A DNA stretch of 64,000 bases from Telmatherina bonti (lineage: Eukaryota; Chordata; Actinopteri; Atheriniformes; Telmatherinidae): positions 8,794,619-8,858,618 of the forward strand of contig OW121827.1 in NCBI GenBank assembly GCA_933228915.1. Reading direction: 5' to 3'. Positions 22,061 through 37,292 of the stretch are shown here, one piece after another. Each line of letters begins with the position of its first letter. Position 1 is the first letter of the stretch. The translations under genes were made by a program, and so were the position numbers. The notes under the pieces are model-generated. The model did not search any database, was not told where the DNA came from, and worked only from the letters and a program-made list of their open reading frames with translations.

Positions 22061-22768
22061 CCGACCGTGATTGGGGGCCAGAAATTGACACCCTGGTCTT
22101 TCTGTTCTGGCCGACCAGCGCCAGCTCTTCCCGTGTGGTTGCCAGGGCTTTTGGAATGCCTCAGGCAACCATTCACCGAGCCGTGCACAGGGTGAGTGGA
22201 AAGATCGCCGGCCTCCTCTACCAAGTGGGCCGCCATCTGACTGCAGAGAAACTCCCTCACCTGGGTTGCCCTCTTCATCCATCTAGCTGGGTCTGCTGCC
22301 TTCAGCCGAGTGGTGGGGGCGATTGATGGTTGCCATGTCCAGGTGAATCCCCCTGCAGAGGATGCTGCCTTTTATTTTAACAGGAAGCTGTTCCACTCAA
22401 TCCAGCTGCAGGCCATCAGCGACGACACTGGGAGGTTTCTGGACGTCTTCGTGGGATACTGTGGGTCAGTTCATGATGCCCTTGTCCTGCAGAACAGCCC
22501 CATCTACTACCAGCAGTCCTACCCCCCACCATGTTACTGCATCCTTGGAGATGGTGGCTACCCCTGCTTGTCACTGCCCATCTGCCTCGTGACGCCTTGC
22601 AGGCACCCTTAACCCGAACCCAACCACCTGCAAGCTTGCTACAACTGCTGCTTGTCAAAGGCCAGATGTGTTGTGTAGAAGTCTTTTGGGATCCTAAAGA
22701 CCGGCTAAAGGTCCATCTTCTTGAAGGCTCTGGAGGTTGGCGTGAAGTATGTGCCAGAGGTCATGGTC
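22061..22768 (+). pseudogene. PIF/Harbinger transposase relic, A2 copy
   Basis: This has the same frameshift and the same three in-frame stops as the copy at 985-1692, including the stop in place of the catalytic Glu (22676-22678). Small differences include GAIDGCHV for GTIDGCHV and EDAAF for EDTAF. The transposase was therefore dead before block A was duplicated. Confidence 0.85.
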
Positions 22769-24690
22769 TATAGAAGAAGAACTGATAAATTTCCCTCTCC
22801 CCTCGTTAATAAGAGACATAAACCTTTCCAATAATTGTATGACTAATCTCCCTCCTTGGGTAAAAGTTCCACTGAACATCTGGAAAAATATACTGAAGAA
22901 TAGAGAATTTGAACAAAACACACAAATATTACGCTGGACAGCACATGACACAATTCATACCTGCTAAATTAGACAGAATTAGATTTAAAAACTGGGAACG
23001 TCTAGGAATCATTTCATTCTCAGTGTAAGAAAGCCCTACAGGTCAAAGTCCAACAGCACCCTCTGCTAGTGGAGAATTAATGTTGTTGCAACTTGTTGGG
23101 GCATGTCCAGCCACACTGACAAGCAGCAGGCCAGCTCACAAGCAGACTCTGGGACGCTACCAGGACTTTCTGTGTGCTTTTGTGGTTTTGTGTGCGTTCT
23201 TGAGGAAATGTTAGTGCATTCCAGTTCTTAGTTCTTGATAATCTTATCGCTACCTGAGTTTGTGATGTTTTATGGAAAGATTTATGTGAGTTTGAGTTAA
23301 CTAAATGGCCTGTGACAGTAGTAGTTAGCTTTGCCCTTATTTGCTACTAATGCAGCCAATTTGGATGCTCATAGAGATTGTTTAATTATGCAAATTAAGC
23401 TTGAAACGCCAATATTGCAACTCAGTTTGTTGTAATTGTGACCATGCTTGACTAATTATATTTAATTCAAGTAATGTGGTTTTGCTGTTAGTTATGCTTG
23501 TTTCTGGTCATATTTCTGTTAGGCTTGTATTGTTTCTCTGCTAATATTACACTGGTGCTCTCATATTCTGTTTTAGAAGCAGTTTTTATATAAGCTTCAT
23601 TCATTCAGTTGTTCATTTGTACATATTTAACTGAGTAATCTTGAGTATGTTGTGATACGTCTTTATTATTCTATTTTCAGGCCACACACACACACACACA
23701 CACAGACACACTTATGTAAAGATCTTCAACGCCGGAAAGGCCAATGCCAATCTTCATTAAAGAAGATAACCTGATCTCTCCTTTCAAGTGCCTTGATTCT
23801 CTAACCGGGATCATAGTCCATAATCTGCTGCCTCAACCAGCAATCCTGTTATTTCGAGGCTCACCCTCAAACACTCAATAATCACAGATAATAAAGGACT
23901 AATGACCTTCCAACAACTTAAAAACCACTTTAATCTCAAGAAACAACTTTTTCAGATTCCTCCAGCTGAGACATTATTATAACAAAAACATTAAGTGGAC
24001 AACAGAGAAAGGTGTGTACGTTATTAAAATATTTATGGAGGGATATAAAGGTAAAGTCAATAGTAAACGGATTTCCAAGCTGTATGCATCCTTGCAGCAG
24101 GAGAGGGGTCGCTCCACCACATATGTCCAAGCCAGGTGGGAAAAGGAGACTAATGCAAAGATTGATGAGGAGGACTGGCTTCACATCTGCACAACACAGT
24201 CATCCACTTCAAGCTCTGGCTGGTGGAGAGAGTTTGCATGGAAAAATATCCTGAGATTCTTTCCGACCCCAAAGATCAGAGGGTCCCAAACCAACAGGCC
24301 TGAGCTCGGTCACTGCTGGAGGATGTGTGGCAATACGTCAGCAGGTCACTTCCACATTTTCTGGGAATGTCCTACACTTTCAGTGTTGTAGGGGACGTGA
24401 TTAATGAAATCAGATCAATTTTAGGCCTTCATATAGGACCTTCTTTCATTCTTTTATATCTGGGGAATCTGCCAGCAGAGTTAAAGAAACAGGACAGATA
24501 CCTGTTACAAATTCATAAAATCAGTTGCAAAAAGGCAATAACCAGAAAATGGCTCGGTAAAGAACCCCCCATCTATCTCAGTTTTTGATATAATGTTCCA
24601 TCAATGGAACGTTTGACCTTCTCTCTGAGATATGCAAGTAAATGTGAGATATTTTGGAAACCCTGGACAACCTATTTGAACTTAAAGTAG
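22766..24690 (+). pseudogene. L1 ORF2 C-terminal fragment, A2 copy
   Basis: This has the same structure as the A1 copy: LINE sequence from the Harbinger junction, split by the LTR-like insertion at 23024-23884, the Cys/His patch CWRMCGNTSAGHFHIFWECP near 24316-24374, a frameshift just after it, and the ORF2 stop at 24688-24690. Confidence 0.8.
23024..23884. mobile_element. LTR-like insertion, A2 copy
   Basis: This is the same TGTAAGAAAG...AATCA insertion as in A1, at the same site in the L1, but about 25 bp shorter because of a deletion-replacement just after the TATATAAGC motif near 23596. Identity as an LTR remains tentative. Confidence 0.45.
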
Positions 24691-25391
24691 CAACTAGTTT
24701 TACCCCATGCAGTTGTATTTGTACTGGGTAAATTTATTGTTTTATCAGTCAAATGTTGATTCAATGGGAGGTTGAAATGATCTGTGATCGGTTGATTTGG
24801 TCTAACTTGTAATTCCCATTTGACTGGTCATGCCTGCAGGGATCGGAAGGGGGGGCTCTACACGCATGCTTCATTCACGCCAGAGCTGCTGCAGGTGAAG
24901 CATCGTGTCTTGAGTCTTTCTCAGTATATGCCCGTTTGAAATATCATACTTAATGCAACATATAGTTTAGAAAACACTGCATATGAGCAAAGCCTCATAC
25001 AACATTTAATATGATCTTTATGATCAGCAAAATTACTGATGAAAAATCCAGATTACAGGTGATAATGCAGATTAAAATACATGATTTTATGCAGAGAATA
25101 AATAGCAGCTGTGTTTAAATGTCTTTAGTCCAATTTTAACGTGTCAAAGTGAAACTTTTCTTGATAATTTTACTTAAAAAGTTGAAAAAAAGGATTTTTA
25201 TTTGCTGTGAAGTATTGACAGACAGAAAGTAACTGGTAAGCCATGTTCTGTTTTAGTTGTTCGTAGGAGAGACATTTCTGAAATAAATGAAATATTAAAT
25301 GAAAGTGGTCATTTGAGGAGATGAAGTTCTTTATGTAGCATTAGAAACTTCTCAGCAGATATCTAATGGTTACTTTCATCTCTTTCAATCT

Positions 25392-25678
25392 GATGAAATG
25401 AAATGAAAAATACTTTATTAATCCCCAAAGGTGAATTCATTATTGTAGTATATAATAATTAATTTGAGGAGGTTTTGTTCCGGAGGCTGATGGCTGCCGG
25501 GAGGAATGATCTTCTGTATCTTTCAGTCTTACATCAGACCTGAAGTAGCCTCTCACTGAACACACTTTGTTGTTTCATCACTGTGTTGTGGAGAGGGTGT
25601 GAAGAATCCTCCATCATCTTCATCAGCTTGTGCAGCATTCTTCTTTGGACAATCAGCTCCAGCGGCTCCAGAGTTACT
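25392..25678 (-). mobile_element. L2 LINE 3' end fragment, A2 copy
   Basis: This has the same L2 tail as at 5398-5684 (GAAAT repeat, TTTATTAATCCCC, then the C-terminal coding tail). It stops at 25678, where unrelated sequence TGTGGCAGACAG begins. A3 has the identical junction at 62185. In A1 the L2 continues for another 3 kb. Confidence 0.85.
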
Positions 25679-26137
<459 letters not shown>

Positions 26138-26138
26138 A

Positions 26139-27734
26139 CAGGTCAAAAGTTTTAGAACACCTCAATTTTTTTCACTAATTTATCATAATTCAAGTCATCT
26201 AAGTCCAACAAATATCTTGAAATGGTACAAAAGTAACTGGTAAACTGCCAGTTTACAACAAAAATAAAAAAGGTTACCCAAAATTAAAAAATAATGTACA
26301 TTTCAGTATTATGCTAAAAGTCCTTCTTCTGGGACCAAATTATTTAAAGGTTTAATGGAGCAATAAAGGCTGACCCCCCCTTTAAATCTAATGATATTTA
26401 TTCTTACAGGTGTTCCAACTTTGCTAGATTACTTACAACCATGTCTGTCTGCATAAAAGCTGTGTTTGAACACATTTTGGTCCCATAACCTGATGAGCAT
26501 AGTTGAACAGTTTTGTACTGCAGAAAATGTTTTTTTGCTGCAAAATGCAAAAATGGCATGAAAAAGGCAATTAAAACTAGAGGAAAGACAGACCATAATA
26601 ACACTTAAAAATATAGGTTTTTCCTACAGAGAAATTACAAAGAAAGTCAAGGTGTCAGTGAGTACAGTTTTCTACACCATCAAAAGGCAGCCAGAAACTG
26701 GGGCAAACTCTGACAGGAAAAGGTCTGGCAGACCCAAAGTAAATCTGAGGACAACTTTCTGAGAGTTAACAGCTTGCGTGATAGGCAGCTCACAGGACAA
26801 CAGCTTCAAGCACAACTTAATGATGGTCGTACTAAACAAGTCTCAGTTTCAACTGTGAAGAGAAGACTTGGAGCTGCACGTTTAACAGGACGAATTGCAG
26901 CAAGAAAGCCTTTGCTAAGATGCCAGACTAAGACAAAGAGGCTTGCATGGGCTAGAAAACATTCCAGTTGGACGACTGAAGACTGGAAGAAGGTATTATG
27001 GACTGATGAATCAAAATTTGAAATCTTTGGTTCATCACACAGGATCTTTGTGAGGCGTCGAGTAGGCGAAAGGATGGTTCCAGTGTGTGGCATCAACTGT
27101 CAAACCTGGGGGAGGAAGTCTGATGGTCTGGGGCTGTTTTGCTGGATCCAGGGTTGGTGACTTGTACAGAGTGAGTGGCACTCTGAACCAAAACGGCTAC
27201 CACAGCATTCTGCAGCACCATGCAATACCCTCTGGTATGCGTCTACTTGGTCAGGGGTTCATTCTACAGCAAGATAACGACCCAAAGCACAAGTCCAAGC
27301 TATGCCAGAACTACCTGAAGAAAAAAGAACAAGATGGTAAACTTGATAACATGGAGTGGCCAGCACAGTCTCCAGACTTAAACCCCATCGAGCTGGTTTG
27401 GGACGAACTTGACAGAAAAGTCAAAGCAAAGCAACCTACAAGTGCTACACATTTGTAGGAACTTCTGCAACAGCTGTGGGAAGAACTTTCTGAAGAATAT
27501 TTAATTTCTATTGTTGAAAGAATGCCACGAGTGTGTTCAGCTGTTATATCTGCCAAAGGTGGATACTTTGATGAGTTGAAAGTTTAAAATAAATTTTGGT
27601 TTATGAATTGATTATGTGATTTCCTTTTTGATTGTTAGTACTATGCTTTCATTTCAGAACACAATGAGACATTAAACTGCACAAGTTTCAAGAAATAACT
27701 TGAAAAACTGGGGTGTTGTAAAACTTTTGACCAG
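26139..27734 (+). mobile_element. Tc1/mariner element with decayed transposase
   Basis: The inverted ends CAGGTCAAAAGTTTTAGAAC (left) and CTGGTCAAAAGTTTTACAAC (right, inverted) are flanked by TA at 26137-26138 and 27735-27736, and the length of 1596 bp is typical of Tc1. The transposase lies at about 26545-27587. A helix-turn-helix region carries several stops before 26774. The core LWTDESKFEIFG has the first Asp, LQQDNDPKH the second, and SPDLNPIELVWDELDR the Glu of the DD34E triad. A frameshift lies near 27085, and a TAG at 27456-27458 precedes the last 40 codons. It is not functional. The element sits within an (AT)n tract that supplied its TA target. Confidence 0.9.
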
Positions 27735-27736
27735 TA

Positions 27737-31754
<4,018 letters not shown>

Positions 31755-32441
31755 ACCATAGACTGTAAATAAAGAGATGGGCGGAGTCTCCGTGACGTCA
31801 TCCGTAGGTTTCTGAAGAGCTGAATTGAAGCTCAGTGGGCGGTTCCTACCGTCGCCATGTTAGCAGCGTCATGCACGTCGTCTCACCCGGAAAATACTAA
31901 TATAGGCAAAGAGGTGGAGCTGAGAGAGCAGCCGTGAGCGTCATGGTGGATGATTGACATTGAGCGAACTCCGAGCTTTCTGTAGCTAAAAACTAACCGA
32001 GGTAACCCCGAGATAACAGGAGCTAACCAGCTAACGGAGGTAAGCGGGCTAAAACTAAGTCACGATGTTAACTGGCTAAAAACCGCGGTTGTTCTATGTT
32101 CTTCTTACTTGAAGCCAGAGATTGGTACCTGTCAATCAAAAGGACATGCCCCTAAATATGCCGAACTTCGAGTTCGTCATAAATTACTTTAAAACGGGCG
32201 AGTTAGAAAAAAATTCACTCCCCCCACAGTTGTCATGAAGGTAAATCTGACCTATTAAACCGAAAATGGATTTTTGATCCAGGCTGTAAACATGTTTATT
32301 TCTGCTGTGAAGTTGGACTTTCTAACATGGGAGTCTATGGGGATTTGCTCTGTTTTGGAGCCCCTAGTGGATGAAGGGAGAACTGCAGTTTTATGCACTT
32401 CCACATAGGCTTCACTTTTAACCACCGGAGGTTGCCGCTTG
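31755..32441 (-). repeat. Complete interspersed repeat, about 690 bp
   Basis: The sequence runs from CCATAGACTGTAAATAAAG to GGAGGTTGCCGCTTG. This block, with GTGACGTCA motifs and GTGGGCGGTTCCTACCGTCG, is a very common non-coding repeat in percomorph genomes as I remember it, but I cannot name a Repbase family. Partial copies in the window lie at 16648-16894, 33289-33420 and 41636-42013. It abuts the L1 5' end on the left and a gypsy LTR fragment on the right, and seems to interrupt that LTR. Confidence 0.75.
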
Positions 32442-33283
32442 ATTATAACATGTTTTTGTTCCAGTCCAGTTTACAGCACATCTGTGATGCAACTCTTCAC
32501 ACCGGAACTGCTTATGCCGCCTCACCCCACACGTCAGATTACGGCTGACGTAGAACACATAACGAACGATCCAGGGGACAAATAAGAAACTCTATATTTG
32601 CTCTAATCATTACATCTTCCCTTTTCTTCCTTTTTTAAATGTGAACTTAACCTTAATTAGTGGCTCTTAAAGGTCCATCATGAGTACTAAAGTCCAGCAT
32701 CACTGTTCAGAATAATTAACCTTACATCAATACAACAGGACAAGAATTACTACAGCATCTAGTAGTATTTCACATCTGTTCAATGAGTCTCTGTGGAGCC
32801 TTTGTTGTGCCCTTAAAAAGGGTGATAAGGGGAAGAGTGAATAACACACCACGCAGTTCTCCCGTTCACTCGTCTGTAATGAATGACTTTTTCTTTTAAC
32901 ACAACAATGCAGAATATTATATGCATACAACGCAATACTGGATAATACATCAGTACAACTCTGTCATATTTTGTGCTTTGAATACTTTATACATGTGAAA
33001 ACAGACTTAGCATTGAACACCTGTCCTCTAATGCATTCTGAACACTTTTTGTTTTAGCAACAAACAACAACTTCCTGCAGCACAAAAACATAGCATGAAC
33101 TTTAGGGCTACTAATAACCCGACTGTCGGACCCTACAAACGGACCACGAGGTGTCCAGCAGTTAGCTTGTTTACCGACCAGGTTAGCTAAACAATAGCTC
33201 TCCAAACAGAATGATGCAACACATATTTCCTGGATACATCCAATAAATTACATTGATGAAACAAAGTCACAAATAAAATGCAC
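32442..33283 (-). mobile_element. Inverted partial copy of the gypsy 3' end
   Basis: Read on the minus strand, this matches about 10720-10994 joined to 16028-16560: the 3' internal region, the polypurine tract (A/G-rich, about 32614-32640) and the first 170 bp or so of the LTR (TGTAATGATTAG starting at 32613). It lacks the L1 and so shows the empty target site near 32990-33005. The LTR is cut at 32442 by the interspersed repeat. Confidence 0.85.
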
Positions 33284-34067
33284 CACCACGACACACATGC
33301 CCCTGCCAAGATGGCGATGGTAGGAACCGCCCACCGAGCTTCGATTCAGTTCTTCAGAAACCACTTGGTGACGTCATGGAGGCTGCGTCCATCTCTTTAT
33401 ATACAATCTATGCTTAAAACACCACGAGACAATTCTGAGCACTTAGAAAAGTGAATTTTTGCATGAAATATCCCCTTTAAAGATGAAATGATCAGAATAA
33501 AAACAAAGATTGTTTTAAAACAGAAAACTGTTAGAGACACAAGTCACACAGATCACAATAGATATGAAAAGTTCTGACTGACAAGAATAAAAGAAAAACA
33601 CAAATAAAAATATTATGAAGCCAAAGGTGTTGCAAAGACCTGTTTTATATGTTGTGTTTAATATTCCTGCACATGAATCACATTTTGCAGATTTAACCCT
33701 CCTCACATCGTCATGAATATTAAAATATTCATTTTCTAGGTGTCTTTCACACAAACAGTTCAATATCAGCACCTAACACTAGAAGGACTACGGAGGGGTC
33801 ATTTGATCCCTCTACCTTTGGAGAGTATGGAGGGATCATTTGATCCTCCTGTTTGGAATGTGGTCTGACCAGTATGCTAATAATGTGGCAGCTTCTTGCT
33901 GTGAGTTGAATGCAGATTGTCAGAGCAGCATGAAGGAAATGAAGAAACAAAAAGAACTCGGTTTTACAGCAACTGAAACTAACTTCATTGCTTCTGACTC
34001 CAATCTTCTTCTTGACAGCTTGAATGTTCCTGCTTTTTTGTAAATATTTTGCATTGCTTCGAATGGA

Positions 34068-35505
34068 TCACCACACACTCTCAGACCGTCTCTCCTCTTT
34101 GGGATGACTGGGCTCTTTGCCGACACATTGAAAGACATTGCGGATATACTTTGATTTCAGGTCGCAAGCCACCCAAAATTTGATCCTAAACTTATCTGGT
34201 TTCGTGGCGATATGTTGCAGAATAGGGCAACGTGTCTTTGATGGGTAAAGCTGTTTGTGGGTGCAGCAGGGCTGACCCATTAGCTTTGGACCTCAGGGTT
34301 CTTTTGTACTCAACACACGCTCTTCAGGAAGCAGAAGTCCAGAAACCAGTTCTTCTTTTGGTCGTTTTAATGATAGAAAACAAAACCAAAAATGACACAA
34401 AGAAACTTGAATCCAGACCTTTCTACAAACAAAATTAAAAGCAGTGTAGGTCAAAAGCCTGTGTTGCTCCAAGATCCAGTGGCTTCTGGTCTTCTTTTCT
34501 TTTTGTTTATTATAGACCGAGTCGAACAGCCAATCAAAATTTAGCAGCCTGCACGTCACCAGTCATTGTCCTGCAACACAGAACTTCAACATTCAAACAT
34601 AAAATATCACAAAGCTATGATAACTGAAGATTAAATAACAATAAAGAAAAATGGCTACAACACTGTTCGTCAATTGTGATGCGGCGACCAGCGGCCTCAT
34701 TTATCAAACTGTGCGTAGCAACGGTGACTACAGGTGGTGTACGTACGGAAAACAGGAAATGTGGCGCAAAAAAACTTCCTGATTTACAAAGCGGTGCGCA
34801 CGCACGTCCCACGCCTGTTTCACTTTATTAATCAGGATCAACAGGAAATTTTGCGCACGTGAGGGAACATCTTGTCACGCCCACGTGTTGCCTATAAAAG
34901 GTCAGGTGAACACCCCTGATAAATATTAATCCATCTCATTTCCATGACGGTTCTGCAGGGAAAAAGCAAAAAACGTGGAATTTTCTGGTAAATGAGGAAG
35001 AAATTCTAATAGATAATGTTGTAAAATGTAAAACTATTTTCGTTTCCATACATCTCGGACCAGTTGTCAGACAATGATGGAACCTTCGTCACCAGATGAT
35101 AACTGCAATGAAAGCCATCAATTGTGGAACAGCCATGAACCAATCCACAGTCTCTGTCTCCCTTGCATGCTCCATTGTGCATACTTGAATGATACGAAGC
35201 GTCTGGTGAGTGAGAAAACAGAGAAAGCTTTGAAGACAAGTTTTGATCCTTTTTCTGGCTGCATGTGTTGGCTCTCCATCTGCGGCGTAAGGTTCAATAG
35301 GAGTGAAATCCAGACATCGTCCAACCTCTTCCTTACGCCAAACTGTGCCATCTTTTGTGGTCTCTGTTACCGTGGTACCCAGGCGAGGATTCTTTTTCAG
35401 GGGAGGGGGAGCATCTTCCTCCGAAGACTGCTCCGAGTCAGATTCTGCTTGAAGGTCGATGTCATCTGCTTCAGAGTCAAAAAGGCTTGTTTCACTCAGA
35501 ACCAT
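34068..35505 (-). pseudogene. piggyBac transposase remnants
   Basis: The N-terminal part (from the ATG at 35503-35505) has an acidic start (DSEADDIDLQAESDSEQSSEE), then DGTVWRKEEVGRCLDFTPIE and DWFMAVPQLMAFIAVIIW, and in a shifted frame VPSLSDNWSEMYGNEN. A later piece near 34130-34210 reads KPDKFRIKFWVACDLKSKYI. These fit piggyBac-derived transposases (DDE_Tnp_1_7). The segments with the first two catalytic Asp residues are not visible. The gap between the pieces, about 34300-35040, is partly filled by the nested fragment. It is non-functional. Confidence 0.8.
34665..35042 (+). mobile_element. Harbinger-like 5' fragment nested in piggyBac
   Basis: The sequence GGCCTCATTTATCAAACTG, followed by a TATA box (CCTATAAAAGG, about 34890-34900), leads to the short frame TWNFLVNEEEILIDNVVKCK (about 34973-35032). 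This resembles the start of the Myb/SANT-like second protein of PIF/Harbinger elements, which typically begins with an (N)F...E.E.L...V motif. It is truncated at about 35042 where piggyBac sequence resumes. The family call is an inference from the motif and the leader. Confidence 0.45.
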
Positions 35506-36779
35506 TTGCAAAGCCTGCTCAGTGGTGAATCTTTGGATAACAATAGTGACTAATCAGCGACCACATTCCAAGGCAGGGGATCAAATCATCCCTCCTCAGT
35601 CCTCAAAGGGAGTACCCAAAACTTCAGTCCTGCTAGTGCTAATGTAGCAGCTGGGACTCTGCAGCTCATAATAAGGGATGATATTTTCTCCACACATTCA
35701 CCATGTCAGAACCTACAAACGGTTTTTTATCAGTCATTAATTAAACCAAACAGGAAGTCGGCCATTTTGGTTTTTATCACAACATTTTTAGGATTTAGAA
35801 ACTTTATATTTTAAAGAACTCCTAAAGATTTAATCCTGCTGCTTTCAGATGTTTTTCTCTCCAGTTTCAGGTCATGTGTGGCTCAAAGTTATTCCGTGTT
35901 TGAGTTTGGATAAAGGTGGTTGCCAAGGCAACCGCTCAACTCTGGATGTTTCCTCATTAAACAGGAAGTTACATCTGACAGACACTACGAGCAATCTGCA
36001 GCAAGCTGGTCATGTATGATGATGGTCCTGTCCTGAACACGCCGACATGTCAGTATTCTGTCAGTATTGACAAGATAATGACTTTCATAAAGTAGGTGAA
36101 ATAAAGGGAAACAATTTACTGAGTATATTCACTCACATATCTGTTCATAAATGTACTAGTTTAATTAATATATATTGTATTTATGTGTTGAATGGAGCAA
36201 TAAAACCTGGTTTTAGTCATGTGATTTCTCTGCAGCAGAGGTGTGAGCAGAGTGTGTTATAGATTAACGAAGCTGAAAACAAAGATCTTCTCCACTCCTG
36301 GTGAATTTCAACCTTTGAACGATGACTGGATCTCCTGGAGAAACTGTCTGTAGTTTTATAAGCTTTAAAGTGGGATTTATTGTCCAGGTTCAGGTCAAAG
36401 CCTCACAGACTGTTTCACTGAGGACGTTCAGTGTTTGTAGAGTTAGAAAGCAAACTGGACGGATGGTGTGTGTGAAGCTGCTGCAGCTGTTTCCAACTCG
36501 TCATCATGTGGGATGAAAATCTGAACAGAAATTAAATGAAATGACAGATTATTAAACATTAAATTCAGGCTGGAAGTAGAACTTGTAGATGTGAGATGTA
36601 AGTTTCCAGACAGTCTGACTTCTTCATGTTAGATGGAGAATAAAGGAAACTTTATTTCTTTCTGCTGTTCCAGGAAAACTGCTCAGTTATTCCCTCATAT
36701 TAGTTTGATATTTTCTCCATCAGATTTCACAGAAACACTGAAATGAAGACAAAACAAGACTTTGTTCATTTTTTCAAAG

Positions 36780-36785
36780 TTTATT
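36780..36785 (-). terminator. Polyadenylation signal AATAAA of TRIM copy 2
   Basis: Minus-strand AATAAA lies about 510 bases past the stop codon, in the same place as in the other two TRIM units. Confidence 0.65.
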
Positions 36786-37292
36786 TGTTTGTAAAAATGG
36801 ACTTTGTTCTGACATTAAACATGATGAATGATCTGATTTCTTCTCATCCTGGAAATGAGTGTTTCCGAACATCTCATCATTAGATACCTTATTTGTTGTT
36901 GATTTAGAAAAACAACATCTGATCTGTAGAACAACTAAAAGTAATTCCATGTAGAAAATGATTTTTACATTTCCAAAGTGTTGAGAGTAAAATAATGTGT
37001 GATGAAGGAAGGTCTGCTGATTTCTCTGTTTGGCTCCATGAAGTGGAAGAGAAACAACAACATACAAATACATCAATACAAATATTCAACACATATTTAG
37101 AGAACAGAGAAGTTCAGATTTTCATGTGGAGAAATATTGATGGAAATAAAAATCCTCATTAGCAGTGATTTCCTCCAAAGAGAAAGAAACACAAGAAAAA
37201 CCAGCAAATAAAAAAAAGTCAAATAAACAAGAGAACAGCAGAGCAGAGACGTCACAACAATGAACTCTCAGCAACAAGCAGAGAAAATAACT

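Larger units (their letters stand above)
21080..25678. repeat. Segmental duplication block A2
   Basis: This is the second copy of block A, directly adjoining the upstream side of TRIM unit 1. Compared with A1 and A3 it lacks about 1.06 kb, joined at about 24936. It also has a small replacement near 23596 within the LTR-like insertion, where A1 and A3 agree. Positions 21080-22050 and 24691-25391 contain no recognisable gene. Confidence 0.93.
33777..35638 (-). mobile_element. piggyBac element relic at a CTAA target
   Basis: Terminal inverted repeats CACTAGAAGGACT (left) and CACTAGCAGGACT (right, inverted) are flanked by CTAA on both sides (33773-33776 and 35639-35642). Unit 1 has the empty site CTAA at 17261-17264. 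The 1862 bp element contains pieces of a piggyBac transposase on the minus strand and a nested Harbinger-like fragment. The canonical target is TTAA, so CTAA is unusual. Confidence 0.85.
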
